From NCBI RefSeq assembly GCF_032884065.1, contig NC_088868.1, positions 8,194,963 to 8,258,962 on the forward strand: DNA of 64,000 nucleotides, in the 5' to 3' direction. A model generated the notes under the pieces. The model did no database searches. It was not told the DNA's origin and saw only the letters and a program-made list of their open reading frames with translations. Below, piece by piece: positions 33,116 to 44,503 of the stretch; within the stretch, counting starts at the first letter, position 1; the number at the start of each line of letters is the position of its first letter. Source of the stretch: Artemia franciscana (lineage: Eukaryota > Arthropoda > Branchiopoda > Anostraca > Artemiidae). Made by a program: the position numbers and the translations under genes.

Positions 33116-33537
33116 CTAGCTGTTGGGGTACAAACAACCCAAGCCCCCCCCCCCCCCCGCGCGCGTAAGTCGTTACGCGCCATTGTAGTTGTGTCCCTGT
33201 GTCCCACCTGTGAATATAGATAGATATATAAATATATATATATTTTTAACTACGTTTGCCCCTGAGCTTTGTTGATGGTGATTGATAATCGAACATTCCC
33301 TGTGTCCCGGTCGTCATTTATATATCCCCCCTGTGCCCCCGGCGTCCTCGTTGTAGTTGTGTCCTGGTCATTTATATTCCCTCTGTCCCGATCGTTATTT
33401 GTGTCCCGGTGTCCCAGTCTGTAATTTCTCTTTGAGTGTCCCGGTCGTCATTTATATTCCCTGAGTCCCGGTCGTCATTTGTGACGTCAGTCGACAGACA
33501 GACACACAAGCAAACAGCTTATTTTTATATATATAGA
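33116..33537 (-). mobile_element. Non-autonomous Helitron-like element, 422 bp
   Basis: On the minus strand the element starts TCTATATATATAAAAATAAG at 33537 with an A before it, and ends CAGCTAG at 33116 with a T after it. That is the A/T insertion context, 5' TC and 3' CTAR end of Helitrons. A small hairpin (TTGGG...CCCAA) precedes the CTAG by a few bases. A second, perfect hairpin (GCGCGTAA-cgac-TTACGCGC) followed by a G15-type run lies further in. The interior carries about five diverged 'gtcccggtcgtcatttatattccc' units. There is no coding capacity and no target duplication, as expected. It lies in intron 2 of gene A. Confidence 0.72.
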
Positions 33538-34921
33538 TTAAGAAACTATCAAACGACAGAACTTCGGTAACACACACGTTAGCTTTCAATTTCAGTAACG
33601 CCTGGTCTTGAACAACCGAACAAATTATGTTGGTTTTTACCTTCTTGAATGACCAAACAACACAAATTTTTCGCGGACCCACAAAGATTTATCGCGAAAT
33701 TTTATAGGGAACTTGTCTCTTCAATGTTTTAGACAGTTGCATTTTTTTTTGTATAGTATGCTCAGAAATCGTTTAATGAAATATAGTCTAAATAGTTAGG
33801 TCATTAAAAAAGAAATCTAATGGTATAGTTTTGTAATAACGTTTTCTGGAGCAATATTAGTCGTATTTGTTAATTTAGTTGTGTTTTAGAGCTCAGCTAT
33901 TCCAGAAATAGGTGTACAACAAAAACCAAAAATGAATCAGTTGCAATTCTTCAGTTGAAAATATGAATGACATATAGTCTGAAACAGCTTAGTTGTCTAA
34001 ATTTAACGCACGAACCGGATTTTATTTATGTCATTTGATTTCTTCGAAAACTTCCATTTTATTTTTTTTCGAAAACGGCCTCTGTTTACACCACAAGCTT
34101 TGTTTTTGGTCAAATTACGGCTTATAAAGCCCATAATGCTCAGAGGGAGTTTAATAGTTGCCACCAAGGCAACTCTAGGGAGTTGCCACCAAGTTAAAAA
34201 GAAAATATTAAAATCTAGAAAAAATGACTAAATTATCACACTAATCACTAGATTATTAAATGAAACCATTAAAAATTCGCTTAACTCATTGGATGAGGGG
34301 TTTGGGAAATGGGATAAATTTAAAAAATGATATGAAGAATTCACTCCGTACATTTTCCTTTTTGTGACAGGTTTCTAATAAATAATAATAATTAATCAAA
34401 GGAAAAAGTAAGAAAAGACAAGACAATGGCTATATTCAAGTCAAAAATAAATACTTAATATTGCGTCGCCATCGCCATATGATGCAAAACGATGTCCCGC
34501 AGCCGAACAAAAACAAGGAAAAATATCATGGTGTTAAACAATAACGGACTTCATGATTTTGATTTTTAGCCAGCTGCCAGCTGCGTTTCTACATCCCATA
34601 ATTTATTGTTATCTCGATATTACCGCAAGCATGATTGAGTTTGGTACAGCAGCTTTTGAAATTTTAGGTTAATTGTAACGTAAAAATGTGACTATATTAA
34701 AGCTCAGTTGTTTAATGTTTGAAACTATCCAAAATGTTAAAAGTTCAGATTATTAAGTCTATTACAAATCAGCTTTTCCAAAGGAAATTCTTGTACGTGC
34801 AGAAACACTATCTTTATTAATATTCGGTGGAGGTAAGCTTTCCCCAGAGGGGTTGTTTTCCGCAGGGACGCTTTTGAAATTTTTCTTGAATTCCTCTCTT
34901 TTGAGATCGCTGCAACGCACA

Positions 34922-34925
<4 letters not shown>
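33538..34925. other. Gene A intron 2, distal part
   Basis: AT-rich, no gene or recognisable element. A short imperfect duplication 'agttgccaccaagg..act..gggagttgccaccaag' lies at about 34155-34195. Confidence 0.4.

Positions 34926-34976
<51 letters not shown>
34926..34976. repeat. (AT)n microsatellite next to a splice acceptor
   Basis: About 25 TA units ending 43 bp before the first base of gene A exon 3, inside the likely branch-point/polypyrimidine zone. Confidence 0.95.
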
Positions 34977-34980
<4 letters not shown>

Positions 34981-35019
34981 TATTTGATGTTAGTGACAAT
35001 TATTTAATTTTTATTTTAG

Positions 35020-35702
35020 GTGTATCACGTGTTGAGTGCTGTAGCGGTTCCGACGTGGGACCAGAATTGGATCCGTTTGACGGAGACAAGGAGCCTGTGG
35101 ACACTTTTACCTTTGTGCTTGGTTTTGAAAACAGGAGCCTTACCAAAAATTCATATTTAGATCAAAATCTCCATCGACGAAGTCTTCATATTTTGGAAAA
35201 GCCTTATGAATGTGAAATATGTCAGAAAAATTTTTCCCGGCGTGCACATTTGAATTTGCACCAAAGAACTCACACTGGAGATAAACCACATCAGTGTGAA
35301 TTATGCAAAAAGAACTTTTCTAACCCCTCAGGTTTACGGGTCCATCGAAGGATTCATACTGGTGACAAGCCATATCAGTGTGAAGAATGCAAGAAGAGCT
35401 TCTCTGACCGTTCAGCTTTCAATGTCCATAAAAAAATTCATACTGGTGAAAGACCATATCAATGTACAACATGCCAAAAGAGCTTCTATACAAGCTCATC
35501 CTTGACTAGACATAACACCCTTCACAGCGGTGTTAAACCCTATCAGTGTGAAGTATGTAAGGAAAGCTTTTCTGAGCGTGGAAGTCTAACAAGACATAAA
35601 AAAATTCATACTGGTGATAAACCCTATCAATGTGAAGTGTGTAAGAAGGGCTTTTTCCAAAGCTCAAATTTGACTCAACATCGAAAAGTACATACAAAGT
35701 AG
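35020..35702 (+). CDS. Zinc-finger gene A, exon 3 (six C2H2 fingers)
   Basis: Final exon after acceptor 'tttattttag'; it enters in phase 1, so exons 1-3 give one 298-residue frame. After about 50 linker residues ('VECCSGSDVGPELDPFDGDK') a finger-like stretch without cysteines ('NSYLDQNLHRRSLH') leads into six regular C2H2 fingers. Each is joined by HTGDKPYQ-type linkers, so it is a Kruppel-type DNA-binding protein, presumably nuclear. Predicted base-contact residues (-1,2,3,6): RAHL, NSGV, DSAV, TSSR, EGSR, QSNQ. All Cys and His ligands are present. The stop is TAG right after the last finger. It could be an activator or repressor; no KRAB, ZAD or SCAN domain is visible. The strongest gene in the window. 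Confidence 0.9.
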
Positions 35703-35814
35703 AAATTATTTTGAGTTATTACCTTTATTGTCAAATATCAGCATAGTGCAAATTTTTATTTTTTAAGTCAAAAATCAAGTATATTTACGGTGATTTTGCA
35801 ATCTCATTCTCTAC

Positions 35815-35820
35815 AATAAA
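35815..35820 (+). promoter_or_regulatory. Polyadenylation signal for gene A
   Basis: AATAAA 112 bp after the stop codon, the first such hexamer downstream, followed by a T-rich stretch ('gatatttttctcagtg'). Confidence 0.6.
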
Positions 35821-35829
35821 GATATTTTT

Positions 35830-37600
35830 CTCAGTGCCGTCAATTGGGAGGGGCGAAGGGTGGACCTTGCTTTGTCTTTAAATCCTCCCTAGATGTTGAA
35901 AAACAGCTTCTGGGGAAAATTTCCATCAAAAAATACCCTTTCGGTATTTTTATTGAAAAATTTATTTTGAATAGTGCATTTTACCTATCCCCACTCTAAA
36001 TTGAATTGACACCACCTTTTTTCCTAGTTTTGTTGTCCAAATTTTCTAATAAACTGTTCCCAGGAAAATCTTTAATTGATTTTGTTCAGTTTCAAATTTT
36101 ACCATGTCTTGATAATCTAATTTATGCATTAAATTCGTATTTGAAGCTTTAGTCCTTATTTTCCCACCAGACTGGTAGTATTCCTATCACTAGCCATTGA
36201 TTCATGCTGATATAAATTATATAGTAAGAGCAATATATTTTAATAATTACACCTTTTTATTCAATTTTTTCCAACTATGGTTTTAGGGGGGGGGGGGGGG
36301 TCAAAATCTGATCCACATTCTTTGGAAGAGCTAAAGGGTGGGGAAGGGTATGCCCTTAAAACAAAGGTAAAATGTTTTTGCTTTATTTGTTCAAAAGGGA
36401 TGTTACATCTCATGCCTCTGCGAGGGATGGAAAAGTTGAGGAGGTTAATTTATTGCGTTAAGGAAGTCTAACAGAAGAGTTCGTTAGACAAATACTTGGC
36501 TAAAGGTAATGAATAGTTAGAGCAAAAGTTCTGGTTTGAGGTTTTAATATTAATGTATGAATAGACCTCTGGAGGGAGTGGGGTTTCAGTCCAAACCTCA
36601 TTTCACCAGAACACCTAACAAAAGAGATTGACAAATTTCAATAATAAAATGTGAAAAGTAAGAGTAAGTGGAAAAATCAGATCTCTTGCGTTTCGGACAT
36701 AATCTACCCACTGAGGTTCTTTTGTTTGTTTGGGGGGATGTTATTCCCATCCCCCGAAAAAAGCTCCCCTCTTCCTAGATTTTGAAACACTTTTTTCTTG
36801 TATTTTCATTGAAAAAATGTCTTTTTTGTATATTCATGGGAAAAAAAAAAAACATCGAAATTGCCTCCTCACCTCCCGTCCTTAATGTATTGAAAAAAAT
36901 TGTCCCCCCCATAATATTCATAATTTGACGTCACTCCCTTTTAGAGAGGAACAGTTTGGGTCCTGAATTTGTTTTATTAAGAAAGATATTCGAGAACATG
37001 GTCAGGTTCCTACCAAACTTCTGTCAAAGTAAGAACTAGTGTCGCATTTTTAATGGATCTGGATCCAGCGTGAGCTCAAAGTCTTGTAATAAGGACGTAT
37101 AGCAGAGGAGGCATTGGGTGTAAAGTAAATTTGACTGGAAGCTACAACAAGGTTCCAGGCTGTGTCTGTTTGGTATTTCTACCCATAAGTCCTTTGTGGG
37201 GGTAGAAGACTCCTAGACATCTGTGGTCATGAGACTTCCCAGAAAGGTTGGTTGAATATTTTCTGAAGGAAACAAGAAGTAAGAGTGTGCCTGAAAGTTG
37301 TAATTTTGGGAATTTACGTCTTGTCTGACCTATGTGGCTGTTGAAAGCCCCTATATTTTTGTCATCATGTCGTTTTTCTTAAGGGGTTATTATATCTTAA
37401 CAAAACTAGGTGGGACGGTAACGCTAATGCTCTAGTTGTATTTTTTAATAAATGGGATTCTTCTAGAAGAGAGGACCTTAAATATTTAACAACCGAGTAT
37501 ATAGTTTAGGGGCTATTAGATCTCAGTAAAACTTATACAGAAGTAGAATACAGTTTCCTACTTTTGCGTTTTGGAGATCAGGAACCATCTCAGACTGTTG
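35830..37600. other. Intergenic, low-complexity and repeat-like
   Basis: No gene. G-run at 36285-36300. 'aaaaagctcccctcttcctagattttgaaacac' (36760-36800) is roughly complementary in style to 'cctccctagatgttgaaaaacagcttctgggg' (35883-35915), suggesting a diverged dispersed repeat present twice. Nothing coding. Confidence 0.4.
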
Positions 37601-37603
37601 TTG

Positions 37604-37760
37604 CGAAGAAGAAGAAGAAGGAGTTTATTATTATTTAATACAATACAGCACAAAATACAATTCAAAATGGAATTACAATACACTCTTTCCCCCTCGAAAG
37701 GCTCCATGGCCAGGGATACAAGGGGGGTAAGAAGGAGTTCCTAAGATGTATTTACTTGAC
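37604..37760 (-). mobile_element. LINE/SINE 3' tail with (CTT)n
   Basis: Read on the minus strand, the segment runs 'ccatggagcctttcgaggggg...gtattgtattaaataataataaactccttcttcttcttc'. It ends in a short CTT repeat in place of poly-A, as do 3' ends of many invertebrate LINEs. No coding part is attached; assignment is by form only. Confidence 0.45.
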
Positions 37761-37964
37761 GAGATTGTTGGAAAAAATTAAGAAATAAGACTAAGTATCT
37801 CAGTTGATCTGGGCTATTAGCTTTTGGTTTTTTTTTCCTCGCCGTCTCGAAATTTTTCGTAGGGAATTTCAGGACATTAGAGGAACTTAAGAAAATGAAA
37901 TTCTTTTTAGTAATTAATATCCTAAATGGCGTCTAATGAGTTTAACGGTACGCAACAAATGCCA

Positions 37965-38260
37965 CATATCTTAGAAAATTTGCCTGACTGTAGATACATG
38001 GGGAAAACACCCCAAAAGGGTAAGTGATAGTAATGAAAAGTGCACCATTAGATTCAGCATATTAGATAACGTACTGTGGAGGTTTCAAGTTCCTATCTAC
38101 AAAAAATGAGGATTTTACTTTTTTTTTCTACAAAAAAAAGACCATGGGTGTGTGTTTATTTTCTTATAAATTATTTTTGATTGGAATGTCACCCAGATCA
38201 GTCAGTAAAAAAGACCAGACAGTCACTTAAATCCATTTTCCCCCTCTCATGCTTTTTGGC
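37965..38260 (+). repeat. R-A family, copy 3
   Basis: Matches copies 1 and 2: 'gaaaatttgcctgactgta', 'caccattagattcagcatat', 'gaggtttcaagttcctatctacaaaa', then a diverged distal part. Confidence 0.7.
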
Positions 38261-39310
38261 TACTGACGCATCTGATCTGATGGGTACCACACCAAGTCAA
38301 CTGAAAGTAATTATTCGTGATTCTTAGTCCCATCCTGTAGTATTTGTGCCGTTCTATCATAGGTCAACTTTTCAATAGTCTTCACATTTTTTGTATTTTC
38401 TTAAACCTATATCTCATCCTGCTATATAACTCAGGTCACAAAAATATGAAAAAATAATTAGTTTAGTTAAAAATACAAGAAAAAAAAGTACGTGATTTTC
38501 TGCGTCATTCGCTCTGCTTATATTTTGTAATATAGGTAGAATGTTTCAAAATTCCTTTTTTTCTTCATTATTCTGCTTTTCATGCTTTCTCTTTGGCTGT
38601 GCATTTTCATATATAGGGGGAATATTCTGTGGGGGTAAATTTATGGCGGGGGGGGGGGGGGGTGGGAAGCGGAGGCAATTTACCACTAAGTATGACCTTT
38701 GAAGTAGAGAGAAAGGGCAATAGCCTTTGAATTTCTTTTAGCTTTATCTTATCCTGCTATGATAACTCAATATGCAAAAATTTGAAAAAATAATTAATTT
38801 AAATAAAGATAAGATGTAATTAAATAAAATTTGTTAGATTAATTCCATTAAAAAAAGACTAATGAAAAAAACGTTGGTAAATAGACCGCAGTGTAAGATG
38901 AAGAAGGCGTATCGGATGGCAGTGAAATTCATTAAGAAACATAACAGTAAATTGCTACATTGTGTCCAATAGCATAATGCAGCATAGGTATGCATTACAA
39001 TCTACCGGTGACCAGTGTAGTAGATAAATCACATATAACATGGTATAAATAGCAGTTTGAAACATTAAACTCGGCTTAAATTTATTGGCAAGGAGGTGCT
39101 TTGATTTTTATTCAAGTTCGACCTTAATGGAAAAATCACAATGCAATGACTTCTCATTGGTATGTCAATTCAATTCAGATGACAACAACAATAATAAAGA
39201 TCCTAGAAGCGAACTGGTTAATGACCAAAACAATAAAAAAAAAATCGAAAATGAAGAAGAGAGAAAAAAAAGAAAAGAGAAAACATGGGTAATTAGAGCA
39301 AATTGAATTT
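38261..39310. other. Intergenic, no gene seen
   Basis: G-run at 38646-38662. The plus frame at 39085-39306 is an A-rich low-complexity translation (Asn, Lys and Glu runs) and not credible as a gene. Confidence 0.4.
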
Positions 39311-39326
39311 TTAGAGAAATATAATA

Positions 39327-40130
39327 TCAAGATTTTAGTACATTGTTATATAGCGTCCGAAAACTTGTGGATAGCTCGACACTGGAGGGTATTGAATTCC
39401 ATTGAAGTACAGATTTATAAATTGGGGATCGCTGGGCGGAACTAGAGATACACCTGGGGACAATGAAAGAACGGTTGGATAAACTGAGACAGGGACCTTC
39501 AGAATTATTACTAATAAAATAAGATAATAAGTGGGGAGGAAGATTTTTATGGTAAGCGGAGTATGCAAGGGATAGATTTAATTTTTTGATGATTTGTTCA
39601 AAAGGGATAATACCAAAATCGGAGTACAAGTCCTTGGTGGGATATAGTCGTGGCAACCGAAAAACTGCTTTGACGGCTCGGTTTTGAGCAGATTTTAATT
39701 CATTGGTAACTGAAGGATAAAGTATTGCCCCATACAGATCCGCAGTATGAGATATATGGGTAAATAAAAGAATAATAAAGGGTGACAAGGATATCGGGAG
39801 GAAGAAAATAATTCACACGATTAATCATACTTACCTGTCGCAAAATTATGGCTCTGATATAGGACACGTGTGTTGCAAATGATAGGGAGGAGTCTATGTG
39901 GACACCAAGAAACTTGGCAACTTCTACCTGCGGGAGGAGATTGGTTGAATATTTTAGGCCAAGTGCTGGCTGAGCTTCATTTTTTTTGTAAGGGGTTCGA
40001 AATAATACCACCAGACTTTTCTTGCTTTTAATGGTCATGCAGTTAACGAGACACCACTCCTGTACTCTATTCAGAAGGGTTTGAGTAGAGGTGACGACGG
40101 ATGGTAAATTAGGACCGGTGATGGTAAGGG
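39327..40130 (-). pseudogene. 5'-truncated LINE, C-terminal RT part
   Basis: Minus-strand frames 40149-39700 and 39788-39327, joined by one frameshift near 39745, encode the region after the YADD box of a Jockey/CR1-like RT. Signature words are 'WCLVNCMTIKSKKSLVVLF', 'KFLGVHIDSSLSF', 'YYSFIYPYISYCGSVWGNT', 'AQNRAVKAVFRLPRLYPTKD', 'FGIIPFEQI', 'AYSAYHKNLPPHLLSYF' and 'SSAQRSPIYKSVLQWNSIP'. The 5' side stops abruptly inside the finger exon of gene B, giving the usual 5' truncation of target-primed insertion. Related copy: 41960-43400 on the plus strand. Confidence 0.88.
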
Positions 40131-40145
40131 TACTGGAATGTCTCT

Positions 40146-40900
40146 TCAAATGCCACCCTTGAGAAAATGTTTTATTGCAAACCCCACACTCATACGGACT
40201 TCCGCCTTTATGAATTTTTTTTTATGTAAATTGTAATAATACTTTCTGGAAAAGCTTTTACTGCATTCATCACAATCATATATTACACCACTGTGTATTT
40301 TTAGATGGGAATTGAAATGAAATAGATGAGAAAATATTTTTTTACATATGTGGCACTCGTACGGCTTTTCACTGCTATTGGCAACTCTGTGCAAGTCCAA
40401 CTGAAATTTTTGGGGAAAATTTTTATGGCATAGATCACACTCATACGAATTTCCATCATTGTGAAGTCTTGTGTGAATCTTCAAACTCAAGTTCTGAGAA
40501 AATGTTTTCTGACATATATCGCACTTGTAAGGCTTTTCACCAGTATGGGTTTTTCTGTGTTTATTCAAATGAGATTTTTGACAGAAGGCCTTCTTACAGA
40601 GCTCACAAGTATGTGGCTTATCTCCGAAGTGGATTCTTTTGTGTTTGGCCAAATTCTTACTTGTAGAAAAACCCTTTTTACACACAGAACTTTTGTGCGG
40701 CTTTGCGGCATCTTGGAACATATTTAAAATCAGGATCGTATCACCATCTGAATCACCACTGGATATTGAGAAATTGCTTTCACCTGGTCTCCCTAAGTCA
40801 ACTTCTGGCTTTAGATATGTATTGGAGGAGTTAATACAGCAATGAGCTGTGTCTTCTTCCGCGTCTTGACCACTGAATGACAATGGAGCACTTTTAACAC
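40146..40900 (-). CDS. Zinc-finger gene B, finger exon (disrupted at its end)
   Basis: Begins after acceptor 'cctgttttag' (minus strand) in phase 1, matching exon 2 of this gene at 47985-48149. An acidic leader ('SFSGQDAEEDTAHCC', 'SSGDSDGDTILILN') is followed by C2H2 fingers. Finger 1 lacks its first Cys (KSSVC); fingers 2, 3 and 5 are regular; finger 4 has Asn for its last His (HRVAN). In finger 6 a 9-A run shifts the frame, and reading with two fewer A gives the regular 'HKKIHKGGSPYECGVCNKTF' and a seventh finger ending 'LKRHSS', where LINE sequence begins. The annotated frame stops at 40146. Contact residues (-1,2,3,6): TKNK, QSHK, QLSI, QFQL, HFHS, RYYL, QWHR. Probably a decaying gene, or the A-run is an assembly error. 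Confidence 0.8.
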
Positions 40901-41959
40901 CTAAAACAGGAGATCAAACACTATGTAAAAGAAGAAACTCATACAGTAGTATACCGCTCACAAATATAGCCTATACAAATAAATTAAGTGGAAATTCTTG
41001 CCTAAAATGAAGGCTAAGAAGGACCAAATCAAAACAATTTCAAACTTGCAAGTACAAATTTAAACTTTACGAAATTATGAAACCATTTTCCAAGGAGGGG
41101 GGTGTCCGAAATATGAAATACACATTTTTTGGCTAAGCGGTCTAATGTTTCATTAGAACAAAAAAAAATCAAAAGTAAGAATTTCCATGCTGATAAAGCG
41201 AATGTTTATAGACAGGGTGATTAGTTCTTAGGTTATATAATATGAGATGCTTAAATCATAAAATTGCTGACTGAGAGATTAACTTACAAATATGGCTCAG
41301 CTTACTACAACTCATAATTATTTAATATATAAAGAAGCAATAGAATATAAGGAATTTATACCAATACTTTCGTGTGCTTCTCTTGGTGTGCACAGTAATA
41401 CCTAGCTTGCACACCTTGATTATAGACTTGGCGAGAAATTCCCAGAAATTCTTGATATTTTACTGACAAACCATAAGAAACATATTTAGTTTTTTTTTTA
41501 TCAAAGGAACACTAAGTCGTATGAAATTTCTTACAAGCAATATGCTTTTTGATTACCATTTAAGAACACATTCCCTAACTAAAAAAAAAATTCTTTTGTG
41601 AATTATTTATTTTTGCTACCAAAAGGGTAGTTCAAAGATTATGATTAAAATATTAAATATAAATGACGGTGACTAAGCTTGTTTCTGGAGCTTAGGCCCT
41701 TCAAAAGGCTGAGTTGCAGGTTTTTGGTTAGACTGTCCTTATTTTGGACGATAAGCTATGCACAATGTGGTTCAATTCTACCTTATAGGGCTATAATAAA
41801 AAAGGTTAAAAAGATTTTACAGACGAAGGATGACAGATTGTCAAGGATTGTGCCTTTTTCCATCAATTAGGGGGGAAGGAAGGACAAAAAGCAGGCATCC
41901 CCCAAAAGTTTGCTAAGAGGCAAGGGGAAAAAGATGGAGAGTGAAACATAAGGTTTTCC
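40901..41959. other. Gene B intron, no feature seen
   Basis: AT-rich; no repeat or frame recognised. The minus-strand acceptor region is at 40901-40915. Confidence 0.4.
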
Positions 41960-43400
41960 TATTGGAATGCTGGTCATAAATAACCATCAGTATGATTTCG
42001 TCTCTCTTTCTCTACTTTACATGCCATTCCAGGTGCCACAAGATTCGAGCAAGTTGGGGACAAAGGGGTCGTGTGTTTTGGGTCTATTTCTTGTTCTTTC
42101 AAAGCTACTTGCACGGTCAAACATAATGTTCTTCTCCCTGGACTATCTTTGTTTGGAGTGCATGGAATCCCACCAGAAACTTTAATCTTACCTCTCAGGG
42201 ATAGCTTATGTTTCGGTTAATCGAACTTCTTCCTTTATTTCGCCTATGTCGAAAGGTGTCCAACAAGGCTCTGTGATTGGACCACTTTTACTTCTAATTT
42301 ATGTTAATGATCTTGTTAATGGTCTTCATACTCAAGTCCACCCTATCCTCTTTGCTCATGACAGCAAATTTTTCATTGCTGGAATAGACCTATCACCTGG
42401 CACTTCTGTAGCTCACGCTCTTCTTGATTAAGTGAAAAAGTGGTGCTTGTCAATTGATGTTGCTCTCAACAGCAGGAAGAGAGCCATTATATATTTCAGG
42501 ATCCCTTATTGCATGTCTGACGTACAGGAGACACTCATCCTGCTTTAAGGGAACGATATTATACCTGAACCTGCTACGAGAAAATTTCTCGTGCGTTTCT
42601 TGATTCTTTTCTTTTTTTAGACCCCATATTACTCGCACCCATTCACTCATCATGCGTCAAACTTTGATGTTACATCGGATTAAATCATTTCTTTCCCCTG
42701 GTGCAATGCTTTTTTTTTATTATGCTTTAATCTGCCCCTACTCTTCCTCTGTGGTAGTATCACCAGATCTCTTTTGTGATCACTTCAAAGAGCCCATAAT
42801 AAGGCAGTAAGGCTACTTTTCTTCTCCTGCTGCTACAGCCTTCTTCTAATCTATATTTTTGATACTAGTATCATTGGATCGTATTGTAAGTAAAACTGAT
42901 CTTTATTTAGCGCGTTCTGCTTTTAGAGGTACCCTTCCACCGTCTCCGTAGCATTTTTATTTAAAGACAGGCTTAGGTAGTAGATGAATAAACACTTTAA
43001 ACTACAAACTATCTTTACTGCATTCTAAAATACTTCCAGGAGATTTCCCGTGAAAACTAAGCGTTAAGAGGAGGGTTTGTTGTTGAGAGGATGAAGGGTT
43101 ACCTCTTATTTATAGGATAAGCCCTGTTCGATCTAATTTTAATGTCGCTCTTTTCTTTCATTGGACATAACTCATGTTTTAGACTTTATTCGTTGCAGGG
43201 GTTCAGCACCTAGTAGTTTTTCTTCGGTTAAGACAGGCTTAACCCTTCCTTTGATCTTTTACAATGATACTGGAATAATTCCACTGGATCGTATTGCAGG
43301 TAAAAGCAATCTTTATTTAGCGCATTCTGCTTTTCTAGGTACTCTTCCACCACCCCTACAGCAATTTTTTTCACGGACAGGCTAGGGTAGGTACTCTTCT
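41960..43400 (+). pseudogene. LINE RT, frameshifted copy
   Basis: Plus-strand pieces in RT order: 'HNVLLPGLSLFGVHGIP' (about 42120), 'FISPMSKGVQQGSVIGPLLL' with 'LIYVNDLVNGLH', then 'ILFAHDSKFFIAG' where the usual ADD reads AHD (42350). Next come 'VKKWCLSIDVALNSRK', 'YYALICPYSSS', 'RAHNKAVRLLFF', 'FDTSIIGSYCK', 'LYLARSAFRGTLPPS'. A second copy of the last segment is at 43161-43385 ('DTGIIPLDRIAGKSNLYLAH', 'LGTLPPPLQQFFSRTG'), implying internal duplication or two overlapping insertions. Same family as 39327-40130. Not functional. Confidence 0.8.
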
Positions 43401-43439
43401 TCTCTGCGTAGTTTCTCTCGCAGATTTATTTTACAAAAA

Positions 43440-44100
43440 CGATCATCAGCACCAGCTCAGAGGTCTTCTGTTTATCGATCCACTCTACTATGGAAACCAC
43501 CCCTCCAGTTGTCCCTCTTTCTCTCTGCAAATACAGTTTGTCGTCGGGTTTCTCCAGTCTAGTAATCTTGCTCCCTAGTCTTCTTTTTAATTCTATCCCA
43601 ATTTATAAGTCCCTCTTCTCTTTTTCTTCTTTTCTGTTAAAAGTTCTCGTCTTGTTCCAGTGTTTTATTATTCCATGTGGTTTAGAGTCTACTATGTAAT
43701 CTATGGACCAATAATATACGGACCTTCAAAATATAGGTCTTCTGTTTATCGATCCACTCTACTATGGAAACCGCCCCTCCTGATGTCCTTCTTTTTCTCT
43801 CTGCAAATAGTTTCTCGTCGGGTCTTTCCAGTCTAGTAATTTTTCTCCCTTTTCTTCTTTTTCAATTCTATCCATCAACAGCGATCATCAACAGCAGCTC
43901 AGAGGTCTTCTGTTTATCGATCCACTCTACTATGGAAACCACCCCTCCTAATGTCCCTCTTTCTCTCTCTGCAAATACAGTTTCTCGTCAGGTCTAGTCT
44001 AGTAATTTTTCTCCCTTTTCTTCTTTTTTAATTCTATCCCAATTTATAAGTCCCTCTTCTCTTTTTCTAAATCATTTTCAGAAACCTTCCTTTCTGTTAG
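43440..44100 (+). repeat. Triplicated LINE C-terminal segment
   Basis: 'cagaggtcttctgtttatcgatccactctactatggaaacc' or a slightly shorter form occurs at about 43456, 43733 and 43900, each followed by 'cccctcc....tgtcc.tcttt.tctctgcaaata'. The first codes for 'SSAPAQRSSVYRSTLLW', matching the LINE tail 'SSAQRSPIYKSVLQW' at 39400. Unequal spacing (about 277 and 167 bp) argues for stepwise duplication. Confidence 0.8.
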
Positions 44101-44269
44101 TACTCCTCGTATTGTTCCAGTGTTTTATTATTATATGTGATTTAGCGTCTACTATGTAATCTATCCGTTCTGATGTTCTATCTCTCTCCGTGAAGGTAAT
44201 TTATTGGTGGGTCTTTCCGTAGTTTTTACCCAGCAATTCTTCTCCCTGGTTAGTTTATCTTTCCTCTTT

Positions 44270-44503
44270 TCTGTTTTTCTATTATTCCTCCTTATTCTTC
44301 ATTTATTTGAACTTATTTGCGCCATTTTCAATTTCATAGTTAATAGGTTATTTTAATATATTGAGTCATTTTCTTGTGTGTTATGTATTTTTATAAATGC
44401 TTTATGGTCCCTCCATAAGCTTGATTCTGAGGACCATGTTTTTTTTTTCTTTGTCGCTCGCTTTTGCTTGTGCTATATTTAGTGTAAATAAATGATAAAA
44501 ATA
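44270..44503 (+). mobile_element. LINE 3' UTR and tail
   Basis: T-rich segment ending 'agtgtaaataaatgataaaaat', a plausible 3' tail for the LINE pieces immediately upstream. No flanking duplication identified. Confidence 0.5.

Noticed and set aside
32953-33168. Plus-strand 71-codon frame ending in a proline run
   Set aside because: The proline run is the C-run of the Helitron-like element; no start context or homology features.
39085-39306. Plus-strand 73-codon frame rich in Asn, Lys and Glu
   Set aside because: Low-complexity A-rich sequence without homology features or splice context.
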